Positions 1 through 8,191 of a DNA stretch of 16,596 nucleotides are shown here, in pieces (position 1 is the stretch's first letter; each line of letters opens with the position of its first letter). The stretch is taken from positions 1 to 16,596 of the forward strand of contig JBBSDH010000077.1 of assembly GCA_038249605.1 (NCBI GenBank). Reading direction: 5' to 3'. The notes below the pieces were generated by a model. It worked only from the letters and a program-made list of their open reading frames with translations. It was not told where the DNA came from and did no database searches. Source of the DNA: M3007 sp038249605. GTDB taxonomy: Bacteria; Bacteroidota; Bacteroidia; Chitinophagales; Saprospiraceae. A program made the position numbers and the translations under genes.

Positions 1-2370
1 CCCACGCTGCCGAACCTGCGCAACCCAGGAGTACACGCCTGGCTGCACATCCTGCGATTCCCAAAAAGCCGCAGGGGCATCGAGACTTTCGTCCACCATG
101 GCCCCCCAACGGTCGTACACTTGCAAATGCAACACTTCGAGGCCGTCGCCGAAAAGCTCAAAACGGTCGTTTTCACCATCGCCGTTCGGACTAAAGACGT
201 TGGGGGCGTAATAAACGAATGTTTCAAAACATTCCTCACGCCGCACCAGAACCGAATCCTCGAACAAGCAGTTTTTATACTCGATCCTTCTTTGCACCCA
301 ACCTGCCCTGTCGAATACGTAAGCAGCGTAACCCGGCTCACCGTTCCAGGAAATAAAACCTTGCGTGCTTTTTCCAACATCCAACCTGAGTGCGACGCCT
401 TCACAAACCAACGTATCGGCTGGCAACGGCGGCGGAGCAGGCTCAAAATCCACATACATGTAATCGGAGGCGGGGCACGGACCAAAAAAAGCAGTAACTC
501 CGTAATAACCCGTTTGGTAAATAAAACGACGCGGCACCTCGATACCGTCGCTCCAAAAATACGCATCCGCATCCAAACCACTCACGTCGAGGCTTAGGCT
601 GTCGACACCGCAAGCAAGGGTATCGGAAGGCAGACCAACAGCTACCTGATTCGCAAGCGTTATCCGAATGGTATCGGACAAAGAGCAACCAAAAAGGTCC
701 ATGCGTAAAATGTAAGTGCCGGCCAACTGGATGGTGCGCAAAGGCCCAAAAAAGCCGTCATTCCATAGGAACGCATCGGCGTCGGTGTCGGAGAAATTGA
801 TGACCATGCCGGGTACGGGGCTGCACAACAGTGTGTCGGGGCCAAGATCGAACGGAGGAGGTCCTTCTTGTACCAGAAGTTCCCGAAAAAAAGTATCGGA
901 GCAAAATCCTTCAGAAACGACCACCTGAATGCTGGCCGGGCCTGCCTGAGCAAACTTGATACCCGATACATTGGAAACGCCAGTTGCTGCTGCGGGCATA
1001 CCGGGATCAAACAACCAGTCGTAATCATTGGCCGTTGCTGTGCCGATGGTTTGGGCGCTGACGGGTTCGTTGGTACAGGGCTGAAGGTTTGACACCTGTA
1101 AACTGTCGACCGGTTTTTGGTTGCCACAAAAGTCGCTTACCAACACATTGAAAGGCAAAAAATTGATGGAGGCGGGGTTGATGGGCGGCATGTTTTGTTG
1201 CTCCCAGATCAAAGGGTAGCCTATACCCGAGGTAGGCGAAACAGGGATGCTGAGGCTGTCTGCAGTGCAGGCAAAACACTGTCCCTGGGCGTCGGTTTTG
1301 AGGAACAATTGTCCACCCGGCCTGAAACGCAAACCTGCCAGTCCACCGTCGTTGGTGGTGATGCCGGCCGAGATGCCGTAGTTATGACAGCGGTCGTAAC
1401 GACGGGCCCACTGAAACGCTCCCGACGCTGTGAAACACATCATGTCGGCCACAGGCGCCTGGTTGGGTGTTTCGTGGTTGAACACCACCACATCGCCGGT
1501 GGCATTGAAGGCGAGTTGCGGGCTCCAGTTGAGTGCGTTGGGCATGTTGATGCGGTTGGCCCACAGCACCACGCCGGCTGTGTCGGTATGGAGCAACACG
1601 GCTGTTTGGGGCAGAGGACCGTTGGCTGTGGCGGCAAAAAGCCAGGTGCCGTCCGGTTTTTCAAGGATGTCTTTAAAAATCAAACTGCTGTATTGCCGCG
1701 AACTGACCAGGTCGCCGTTGGGGCTCAAGCGGAGTGTAAAACCAAAATTGGCCGCCAACTGTCCGTTGCCACAAATGAGCAGGTCGCCGTTGGACAACAC
1801 CTTCATGGCGCGCGCGTAGTTGGCGCCGGTGGTGGAATAGGCCTTGCGCCACAGGAGGACACCTTGTGCCGAAACTTTGCTCACCACCAAAAGCTTATCG
1901 GTGCCTGCGCCGGCGTAACGGGCCGAAATGGCAAAGATGTTGCCGGAAGCATCGGTACAGATTCGGTTGTGTGCCCAATGCTGTACTTCACCGAAATGCA
2001 CAGATTGCTGCCAAACCACATTGCCGCTGGCATCGAACCGACCAGCGATGAGGTAGTCGTCAAGGTCGTTGTTGAAATTGCTGCGGTCGTACAAAGCGAG
2101 CATGCCGCCGTCGGGCAACCGCTGCAGATCGTACACATAACGAGCAGAGGAAGTATCGCCACTTTTGAGGTCGAACCCGCCCAACCATTGTCCCTGAGCA
2201 TCGAACCGCAAAATTTTACCCTGAAAAGTTCCAATCCAGAAATCGCCTGCCAGGTTTTGTTCGAGGCAAAACAAACCATTGACGCCTTCAACCTGCTTTT
2301 GAAAAGTGGTTTGAGCGAACATCCATTGGGACAGCCCCAACAGCAGACACGTTGAAATAAGGCGTAGCAT
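1..2370 (-). CDS. Secreted T9SS substrate with type B (gliding motility-associated, CHU_C) C-terminus, 3' end cut by window
   Basis: Reading the minus strand from the ATG at 2370 gives 790 codons with no stop up to base 1, so the gene continues beyond the window. It opens with a signal peptide (MLRLISTCLLLGLSQWMFAQ). Residues about 25-430 look like a repetitive beta-propeller-type region, with recurring phrases such as a Gly-Asp-Leu turn followed by W/F-rich strands. Residues about 540-710 hold three Ig/PKD-like repeats of the Bacteroidota pattern (L-x-x-DTLxC, then FLWNDG or YFWSDG, then GTY or GYY, then a Cys and SD). Residues about 719-790 match the CHU_C domain (YYAPNVFSPNGDGENDRFEL, then YDRWG and PGVYSW). 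Only about 20-30 residues of that domain should be missing. Such proteins are exported by Sec and then T9SS and are cell-surface or secreted. No enzymatic domain is recognised. It follows the DUF2490 gene by 135 bp on the same strand and may be its operon partner. Confidence 0.88.
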   Translation of the reverse strand, partial: MLRLISTCLLLGLSQWMFAQTTFQKQVEGVNGLFCLEQNLAGDFWIGTFQGKILRFDAQGQWLGGFDLKSGDTSSARYVYDLQRLPDGGMLALYDRSNFNNDLDDYLIAGRFDASGNVVWQQSVHFGEVQHWAHNRICTDASGNIFAISARYAGAGTDKLLVVSKVSAQGVLLWRKAYSTTGANYARAMKVLSNGDLLICGNGQLAANFGFTLRLSPNGDLVSSRQYSSLIFKDILEKPDGTWLFAATANGPLPQTAVLLHTDTAGVVLWANRINMPNALNWSPQLAFNATGDVVVFNHETPNQAPVADMMCFTASGAFQWARRYDRCHNYGISAGITTNDGGLAGLRFRPGGQLFLKTDAQGQCFACTADSLSIPVSPTSGIGYPLIWEQQNMPPINPASINFLPFNVLVSDFCGNQKPVDSLQVSNLQPCTNEPVSAQTIGTATANDYDWLFDPGMPAAATGVSNVSGIKFAQAGPASIQVVVSEGFCSDTFFRELLVQEGPPPFDLGPDTLLCSPVPGMVINFSDTDADAFLWNDGFFGPLRTIQLAGTYILRMDLFGCSLSDTIRITLANQVAVGLPSDTLACGVDSLSLDVSGLDADAYFWSDGIEVPRRFIYQTGYYGVTAFFGPCPASDYMYVDFEPAPPPLPADTLVCEGVALRLDVGKSTQGFISWNGEPGYAAYVFDRAGWVQRRIEYKNCLFEDSVLVRREECFETFVYYAPNVFSPNGDGENDRFELFGDGLEVLHLQVYDRWGAMVDESLDAPAAFWESQDVQPGVYSWVAQVRQRG

Positions 2371-2505
2371 CTTTTGTTAAAGGTAAACGTAAGTTGGAAT
2401 AAGTGGTTGACCTCGGGAAGAGATAATTTCGTCTTATTTCCACATGGTCAATTTTTTATTTTGCATCGGCATTGCGTTGCTCAGCGCCTGTATAAATTTC
2501 AGGCA

Positions 2506-3225
2506 CTAATTCTCCACAGGCTCTCTGCGTGGATGATCTGCTGGCCGTCGTTCCAGATCGAACTGAAGGACAACCTGCAGCATATCGCGGCCTGTTTCAT
2601 CCACCAGTTGGTAGTCGAACTGGTGCAGGTAACCCATTTGAAGGGTAAAAACATTTGAAAACACAAAACCTGCGCCGATGAATACCCGAAGGCGTTCAAA
2701 ATAGGGCGCTTTATCGGTAAAAAATATTTCGTTCGACTGGTTTAGGTAAAAAGTTCCTTTTTCCATCCTGGGTTTGTTGACGGGCGCCGTAAATCCGAGC
2801 CGGTACCGGAAACGGTTTCGGTAACCGTTGGTCGTAAAGCGTTGTTCGGTACGGTAACGGTGCTCTATTTTCAGACGCTGGTAGTTCAGCTTCATGATGA
2901 GTTGCTGCCAGGTGCGCCATTCGTCCGATTTCACAGGTTCTTCAAAAGTACCGCCCGGACTGTACGTCTTGTATTTTCCTCCTCCGGCTCCAATATCGAA
3001 TTGCTGGTTGATGTGGTACAAAACGATGCCCTTGATTTCGTAGTAATGGAAATCATCGTAAAACTTCAGACTGCGTATTTGAGCTTCACCCGACACACTC
3101 CAATGGTCCGTATGTTTGTAGCGCAGGTTCAAAACATTGAACGTGCCGAAGTTTTTCAATTCATCGTTTTGGGCAAAAGCCGATGTTCCCGCCATCAAAG
3201 CAAGCAGGCATAAAAAGGTTTTCAT
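2506..3225 (-). CDS. DUF2490 family outer-membrane beta-barrel protein
   Basis: The product is 239 aa with a clear signal peptide (MKTFLCLLALMAGTSAFAQ). The mature protein is rich in alternating aromatic and polar strands. It carries the sequence features typical of DUF2490: an N-terminal W/F-x-x-x region, a central block of basic-aromatic strands (KLNYQRLKIEHRYRTEQRF, then YRNRFRYRLGF), NEIFF, and a terminal hairpin ending in D-rich turns (LQMGYLHQFDYQL, then LQVVLQFDLERR). DUF2490 proteins are small predicted outer-membrane barrels of Bacteroidota and Proteobacteria with no established function. The start lies only 12 nt after the stop of the upstream hydrolase, which argues strongly for co-transcription. 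The family call rests on motif recognition, not a search. Confidence 0.8.
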   Translation of the reverse strand: MKTFLCLLALMAGTSAFAQNDELKNFGTFNVLNLRYKHTDHWSVSGEAQIRSLKFYDDFHYYEIKGIVLYHINQQFDIGAGGGKYKTYSPGGTFEEPVKSDEWRTWQQLIMKLNYQRLKIEHRYRTEQRFTTNGYRNRFRYRLGFTAPVNKPRMEKGTFYLNQSNEIFFTDKAPYFERLRVFIGAGFVFSNVFTLQMGYLHQFDYQLVDETGRDMLQVVLQFDLERRPADHPRREPVEN

Positions 3226-3237
3226 GGAAAAAAGAAG

Positions 3238-4683
3238 TTACCTGCGAACCACCAGTTTTTCGCTCCAGATTTTGCCGTCGGCTTCAAAACGCAGCAGATA
3301 AAGGCCGTCGTTCAAGGAGCCGATGTTCAATACATGATCACCTGCAGCGAGTTTTTGGTTGAGCACGGTTTTTCCTGAAATGTCAAAGATGCTCAGCATG
3401 CCGTCGGCACGCAAATCGCGCAGGGTCAGGTTTTCCGATGCGGGGTTCGGACTGATGCTCAGGCTACCTGCCAGCCACGGCGAAGTGGCACCCATGACCA
3501 TACCGATCTGTTGCAAAGGCAGGAAAAAGAACAGGGTTTGGGTAAACGCGGGCGTGAAACATTCACCGTGGTCGGCATCCGAGTCCACATCGGCGCCGTC
3601 GAGCAACAAAGCGCCGAGCGCTTCCATGGTATCGAGGGTCAGCACGCTGTTTTCAAACGGCACCTGGTCGTCGGCCATGCAGTAAAAAATACGGGTAGGC
3701 GATTGCGGGACCCAGTCGTACACGTTGTTGTCGCGCAGGGCGATGTTGAACGGGTGATCGGGCGTATTGGCGATGTTTTGCAACGTTGAATCCTGAAACA
3801 TGGCGCTCGGACGGCTAACGCCTTCGTTGGCGACCAGGGTATTGATGAGCTGGGTATTCAATTGGGTGAGGGTGATTGTATTGTTGTAAAACTGCTGGAT
3901 CATGCCTGCATAGGCGGGTTTAAACACCTCATTGAGGTTGTTAAACAGGTCGCCATACACCGTTTGGTAAGAAAGTATTGTGTTGGGGACGTATGACGGA
4001 TAGAAGTAAATTGCGTCGCTGAGGATGAAATCGCGCATCACTTCGCCGATGCTGTAAGGGCCCGACAAGTGTGCAGCAGCCGTTACGGTAAACTCACCGG
4101 AAAGGTTGGTTTCAATTTCGCGGTGCAAGGCCATGCCTGCGTGGCCGCCCTGGGAATATCCAGTGATGAAGAGCTGGTCGTTCATCAGCACATTTTGCTG
4201 CACTGCAAAGGCGTCGAGCGCACGCAGCATATCCACAGCCACCGATGCTTCGGTAGCGGCATGAACGTAGGGGTGGAAACCGTCGGAAACGCCCAGCCCG
4301 AGGTAATCAGGGAGCACAGCGACAAAGCCCATGCCGCCCATCAACCAGCCCAAAGAGCCTTCACCGCCGTTGGCAGAGTTGAAGGATGGCACGTCGAGTT
4401 TGTTGCCGGAAGTGCCGTGCTGGTACACCACCCGGGGATAAATTTTGGTTGGGTTGGTGGGCAAAACCACGAGCCCCGACACCGTATCAAGTTGTCCTTG
4501 TACGCCGGTAGTGGTGTACGTGATGCGGTGGTACGATATCCCGTATTGGATGAATGGAATCTGAAACTGTGCCAGGAGCTGTGTAGCAGTCCGTGTGCCC
4601 AACTGGGTGGAGGAAATCAAAGTTTGAGCCTGAAAAAAGGCAGGGCAAAGCAGGAGAATGAGAAAGGGTAGGAATTTACGCAT
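3238..4683 (-). CDS. Secreted alpha/beta hydrolase (secretory lipase-like) with T9SS type A sorting domain
   Basis: The product is 481 aa with a signal peptide at residues 1-20. The catalytic domain spans about residues 50-390. It contains an oxyanion-type motif (YQHGTSGN, 87-94) and the nucleophile elbow GYSQGG with Ser177. An acid in MADDQVPF (Asp338 is the best candidate) and a late histidine in DADHGECF (His372) would complete the triad. The layout resembles secretory lipases and related esterases, but the substrate cannot be read from sequence. Residues about 407-481 form a type A sorting tail: SISPNPASENLTL, a central IFDISGKTV and the terminal GLYLLRFEADGK followed by KLVVRR, so the enzyme should be released or anchored by T9SS. 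It is the first gene of the minus-strand cluster and is 12 nt from the DUF2490 gene. The start at 4683 directly precedes the signal peptide. Confidence 0.87.
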   Translation of the reverse strand: MRKFLPFLILLLCPAFFQAQTLISSTQLGTRTATQLLAQFQIPFIQYGISYHRITYTTTGVQGQLDTVSGLVVLPTNPTKIYPRVVYQHGTSGNKLDVPSFNSANGGEGSLGWLMGGMGFVAVLPDYLGLGVSDGFHPYVHAATEASVAVDMLRALDAFAVQQNVLMNDQLFITGYSQGGHAGMALHREIETNLSGEFTVTAAAHLSGPYSIGEVMRDFILSDAIYFYPSYVPNTILSYQTVYGDLFNNLNEVFKPAYAGMIQQFYNNTITLTQLNTQLINTLVANEGVSRPSAMFQDSTLQNIANTPDHPFNIALRDNNVYDWVPQSPTRIFYCMADDQVPFENSVLTLDTMEALGALLLDGADVDSDADHGECFTPAFTQTLFFFLPLQQIGMVMGATSPWLAGSLSISPNPASENLTLRDLRADGMLSIFDISGKTVLNQKLAAGDHVLNIGSLNDGLYLLRFEADGKIWSEKLVVRR

Positions 4684-4876
4684 TGGAGATAAGTTTACAG
4701 CTTAAACTCAGAAACTGAGTGGTTGGTTTATTTCTTGTTTTAGTTGCTTCTCCAATAATCTCGATTTCACGTTCAACAGCCCTACGAAGCATCAAATTGG
4801 AGGAATAGTCCATGAACGAATCTGTTGAAGTCCAGTTGCATGTTTGCAAATTTATAAACTCTAAGCGGCATTTCAA
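4676..4876 (-). pseudogene. Relic of a HepT/DUF86-like (MNT-HepT toxin family) gene
   Basis: The reading frame has no good start: a TTG at 4876 is preceded directly by an in-frame TGA. It encodes a stretch with FMDYSSNLMLRRAVEREIEI followed by IGEA. The pattern of an acidic/aromatic residue, a hydrophobic A-V-x-R and E-I-I-G-E-A is the core signature of HepT/DUF86 proteins, the RNase-toxin partner of MNT nucleotidyltransferases. The usual N-terminal helix and the C-terminal region with the R-x4-6-H catalytic motif are absent, and the frame ends in unrelated residues overlapping the first codons of the hydrolase gene by 8 bp. No MNT antitoxin gene is nearby. I read this as a decayed internal fragment. 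The family assignment rests on one short motif and could be chance. Confidence 0.45.
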
Positions 4877-4927
4877 TCAATTCCCAACTTTTCTTCTTTT
4901 TCATTCCCTTCCTTCGTACAAGTACCT

Positions 4928-4935
4928 TACCTTTG
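4928..4935 (+). promoter_or_regulatory. Candidate carB promoter, -7 box TACCTTTG
   Basis: TACCTTTG matches the Bacteroidota -7 consensus TAnnTTTG exactly. Transcription would start near 4941-4943, giving carB a leader of about 125 nt. No convincing -33 TTG is seen about 20 nt upstream, where the sequence is pyrimidine-rich, so the call rests on the -7 box alone. Confidence 0.4.
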
Positions 4936-4994
4936 CGCACCGAAAAAACACATGCCGGGAAGAACGCAAACACAAACAAAACGGCTTTTAGGAG

Positions 4995-5038
4995 ATGCTG
5001 GATAATGGGGTACAAGCCCCAATATTCAGCATTTTTTT
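4995..5038 (+). terminator. Intrinsic-terminator hairpin in the carB leader (candidate attenuator)
   Basis: The left arm (4995-5010) and right arm (5017-5032) pair over 16 positions with one G-U wobble and one A-A mismatch around a 6-nt loop (TACAAG). A run of seven T (5032-5038) follows directly on the plus strand only, so the terminator points towards carB, whose ATG is 29 nt downstream. No plus-strand gene lies upstream that would need a terminator here. A short ORF (4952-5005, 17 codons, beginning MPGRTQ) ends with its stop codon inside the left arm. That arrangement is typical of transcription attenuators, but control of carB here is inference. Confidence 0.65.
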
Positions 5039-5067
5039 AAAAAAAACACTTCTCGGTTCTTCAGCCT

Positions 5068-7905
5068 ATGCCACGCGATACGTCCATCCAGTCCATTCTC
5101 ATCATCGGCTCCGGCCCCATCATCATCGGTCAGGCCTGCGAATTCGATTACGCAGGTTCCCAGGCCAGCCGCTCGTTGCGCGAAGAAGGCATCAAAGTTG
5201 CCCTCATCAACTCCAATCCTGCGACGATCATGACCGACCCGGTCACGGCCGACTTCATTTACCTGTGGCCACTTACCCCTGAAAGCATCGACAACATCCT
5301 TCAGGAACACCGCGACAGTCCCACCCTGCCCACCATCGACGCCGTGTTGCCCACCATGGGCGGCCAAACAGCACTCAACCTTGCCATCGAATGCGAGAAC
5401 CAGGGTATTTGGGAAAAACACAACTGCAGGATGATCGGGGTAGATACGGCCGCCATCGAACGCACCGAAAACCGCGAACTGTTCCGCCAACTCATGGTCC
5501 AGATCGGCATCAAGGTGGCGCCTTCCATCATCGCCAACTCGTACCTGGAAGGCAAAGAAGCCGGACAAAAAATCGGGCTGCCATTGGTCATCCGTCCTTC
5601 CTTTACCCTCGGCGGCAGTGGCGGCGGTTTTGTGATGAAAGAAGAGGATTTCGACGAAGCCCTCAAACGCGGTCTGAACGCCTCCCCTACCCACGAGGTT
5701 TTGGTTGAAAAAGCTGTCTTCGGTTGGAAAGAATACGAACTTGAACTACTGCGCGACAACGTCGACAACGTGGCCATCATCTGTACGGTCGAAAACCTCG
5801 ACCCCATGGGCATCCACACCGGCGACTCGATCACCGTGGCGCCAGCCATGACCATGTCGGACACGGCTTTCCAGGACATGCGCAACAAGGCTATCCTTAT
5901 CATGCGCTCCCTCGGAAACTTCTCCGGCGGCTGCAACGTTCAGTTTGCTCAAAACCCGGAAACAGAAGAACTGATCGCCGTAGAGGTCAATCCACGCGTT
6001 TCGCGCTCTTCGGCCTTGGCTTCCAAAGCCACCGGATACCCTATTGCCAAGATCGCCGCCAAACTGGCCATCGGTTACAACCTCGACGAACTCAAAAACC
6101 AGATCACCCAAACCACCAGCGCCTTTTTCGAACCCACGCTCGATTACGTGATCGTAAAAATGCCACGCTGGAACTTTGAAAAATTCCCCGGTGCCGACCA
6201 TCGACTTGGTTTACAAATGAAATCGGTGGGCGAAGTGATGGCCATCGGACGCTCGTTCACCGAAGCGCTCCAGAAAGCCTGCCAAAGTCAGGAAAACAGC
6301 CGCATGGGACTGGGGGCCGACAAAAAAGAGTGGATGCGCACCGAAGACATCCTCGAAAGACTCGAGAAGGTGTCGGACGACCGCATCTACCGCGTGAAAG
6401 ACGCCTTACGCCTCGGCATTTCCTCCAAAACAGTGCAAAAACTCACCGGCATTGACATCTGGTACATTCAGCAGATCAAAAACCTGGTTAAAATGGAAGA
6501 CCGGCTCCAGCGCTTCAATGTGCCCGACGATATCCCACGCGAGTTTTTCATGGATTTGAAGAAAAACGGCTACTCCGACGCGCAAATCGCCTGGATCATG
6601 CGCGTGGAAGAAGTAGACGTGTTGAAACGCCGCAGGGAACTGGAAATACGCCGTGTGTACAAAATGGTGGATACCTGCGCCGCCGAATTTGAGTCGAAAA
6701 CCAACTATTTCTACTCTACGTTCGACGACGTCAACGAAAGCGTAAGCTCCAACCGCAAAAAAGTGGTCGTGCTCGGCTCCGGTCCCAACCGCATCGGTCA
6801 GGGCATTGAGTTCGATTACTGCTGCGTGCATGGCATCATGGCCATCAAGGAAGTAGGCTATGAAGCCATCATGGTGAATTGCAACCCCGAAACGGTTTCC
6901 ACCGACTTCGACATTGCCGACAAACTTTACTTCGAACCCGTTTTCTGGGAACACCTCGAAGAAATCCTCGAACACGAAAAACCAGACGGTGTCATCGTAC
7001 AACTCGGTGGCCAAACGGCCCTCAAACTCGCCGAAAACCTTCACAAAAAAGGCTGGAACATCATCGGTACAAGCTACGATGACATGGACATCGCCGAAGA
7101 CCGCGGCCGGTTCTCCGACCTCCTGCGCGACCTCGGCATCCCCTACCCCAATTACGGTGTGGCCCGCGACGTGGACGAAGCCCTTGACGTGGCCAAAAGA
7201 ATACCGTATCCCCTGCTTGTTCGTCCGAGCTACGTACTCGGCGGCCAGCGCATGCGCATCGTGATCAACGACCACGAACTCGAACGCCATGTGCTTACCA
7301 TTTTTAAACACATGCCCGACAACCGTGTGCTCATCGACCAGTTCCTCGAACGCGCCAGCGAAGCCGAAGTGGACGCCATCTTCGACGGCGAAGACATCCA
7401 CATCATGGGCATCATGGAACACATCGAACCGGCTGGCATCCACTCCGGCGACTCCAGCGCGGTGTTGCCCACGTACAGCCTTTCGGAAAATGTTTTGCAG
7501 CTCATGACCGAATATTCCGAACGCATCGCCCGCGCACTCAACATCAAAGGACTGATCAACATCCAGTTCGCCGTGAAGGACGATAATGTGTTCGTCATCG
7601 AAGCCAACCCGCGCGCTTCGCGTACCACCCCATTCATCGCCAAGGCCTACGGTGTTCCTTACCTCAACATCGCTACCAAGGTGATGTTGGGCACGCACAA
7701 ACTGAAAGACTTTGAAATCACGAAAAAACTGGAAGGCTATGCCATAAAAATTCCCGTCTTTTCCTTCGACAAATTCCCTGGCGTCGACAAACGCCTGGGC
7801 CCCGAAATGAAAAGCACCGGCGAAGCCATTTACTTCATCAAAGACCTGAAAGATCCGTACTTCCGCGAATTGGACAGAAACAGAAGCATGTATCTTTATC
7901 AATAA
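5068..7905 (+). CDS. carB: Carbamoyl-phosphate synthase large subunit, short form without MGS domain
   Basis: Together with the glutaminase subunit CarA, CarB makes carbamoyl phosphate from bicarbonate, two ATP and glutamine-derived ammonia, feeding pyrimidine and arginine synthesis in the cytosol. The 945-aa product has both homologous halves. The first half has an N-terminal fold (GSGPIIIGQACEFDYAGSQA) and an ATP-grasp with GGSGGG at about 182-187. An oligomerisation linker follows at about 405-550. The second half starts near residue 562 (VVVLGSGPNRIGQG), with ATP-grasp motifs RPSYVLGGQRM (about 716), GIHSGDSS (about 790) and EANPRASRT (about 845). The chain ends soon after KFPGVDKRLGPEMKSTGE (about 902), about 130 residues shorter than the 1073-aa E. 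coli enzyme, so the regulatory MGS-like domain is absent. Short CarB forms are known in Flavobacteriia-type Bacteroidota. carA is not in this window. Confidence 0.97.
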   Translation: MPRDTSIQSILIIGSGPIIIGQACEFDYAGSQASRSLREEGIKVALINSNPATIMTDPVTADFIYLWPLTPESIDNILQEHRDSPTLPTIDAVLPTMGGQTALNLAIECENQGIWEKHNCRMIGVDTAAIERTENRELFRQLMVQIGIKVAPSIIANSYLEGKEAGQKIGLPLVIRPSFTLGGSGGGFVMKEEDFDEALKRGLNASPTHEVLVEKAVFGWKEYELELLRDNVDNVAIICTVENLDPMGIHTGDSITVAPAMTMSDTAFQDMRNKAILIMRSLGNFSGGCNVQFAQNPETEELIAVEVNPRVSRSSALASKATGYPIAKIAAKLAIGYNLDELKNQITQTTSAFFEPTLDYVIVKMPRWNFEKFPGADHRLGLQMKSVGEVMAIGRSFTEALQKACQSQENSRMGLGADKKEWMRTEDILERLEKVSDDRIYRVKDALRLGISSKTVQKLTGIDIWYIQQIKNLVKMEDRLQRFNVPDDIPREFFMDLKKNGYSDAQIAWIMRVEEVDVLKRRRELEIRRVYKMVDTCAAEFESKTNYFYSTFDDVNESVSSNRKKVVVLGSGPNRIGQGIEFDYCCVHGIMAIKEVGYEAIMVNCNPETVSTDFDIADKLYFEPVFWEHLEEILEHEKPDGVIVQLGGQTALKLAENLHKKGWNIIGTSYDDMDIAEDRGRFSDLLRDLGIPYPNYGVARDVDEALDVAKRIPYPLLVRPSYVLGGQRMRIVINDHELERHVLTIFKHMPDNRVLIDQFLERASEAEVDAIFDGEDIHIMGIMEHIEPAGIHSGDSSAVLPTYSLSENVLQLMTEYSERIARALNIKGLINIQFAVKDDNVFVIEANPRASRTTPFIAKAYGVPYLNIATKVMLGTHKLKDFEITKKLEGYAIKIPVFSFDKFPGVDKRLGPEMKSTGEAIYFIKDLKDPYFRELDRNRSMYLYQ

Positions 7906-8191
7906 GTCTTAACCTGGATTTTAAGGATTTGAGGGATTGTGGATTTAGGTCCCACGCTTCGCTGGGATGACAAATAGGATTTGGATGATTGGATTGGATT
8001 TTAAATGGATTGGATTTAAGGGGATTTGAGGATTAAGGCTAGCACTTCGATGGCACCTTAATCCTCTTAAATCCCCTTAAATCCAATCCATTTAAGATCC
8101 AATCCAATCATCCAAATCCTATTGGTCATCCCAGCGAAGCTAAGGATCTAAATCCCCAATCCCCCAAATCCCCAAAATCCAGGTTTAAGAC
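7906..8191. repeat. 286-bp imperfect palindrome filling a convergent intergenic space
   Basis: The left arm (7906-8038) and the reverse complement of the right arm (8056-8191) are nearly identical over about 133 bp, around a 17-nt loop (8039-8055). Shared landmarks are GTCTTAA at the ends, CTGGATTTT, GCTTCGCTGGGATGAC in the middle, GGATTTGGATGATTGGATT and GGATTAAGG at the loop. Each arm is itself built from reiterated GGATT/GGATTT words. The element begins at the base after the carB stop and ends inside the last codons of the convergent gene, supplying its stop codon. It would make a very long hairpin in RNA from either side and could act as a bidirectional transcription end. No transposase or clear target duplication is seen. 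Confidence 0.9.

Noticed and set aside
1117..2355. 412-codon plus-strand open frame
   Set aside because: It is the mirror of the secreted CHU_C protein on the minus strand, whose signal peptide, repeats and sorting domain are clear. The plus-strand translation has no domain pattern.
4782..5015. 77-codon minus-strand frame upstream of the hydrolase
   Set aside because: It overlaps the carB terminator hairpin and the HepT-like relic in another frame and has no recognisable features beyond a hydrophobic start. It could be part of the decayed toxin gene, but I cannot support this.
6406..7902. Long open frame (498 codons) antisense to carB
   Set aside because: It lies wholly opposite highly conserved carB codons, has no recognisable domain or signal, and is explained by the GC-rich third positions of carB.
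7906..8191. Possible insertion sequence or MITE
   Set aside because: There is no transposase, and the ends lie within the last codons of one gene and just after the stop of the other without a visible target duplication. I list it as a palindromic repeat; MITE origin stays open.
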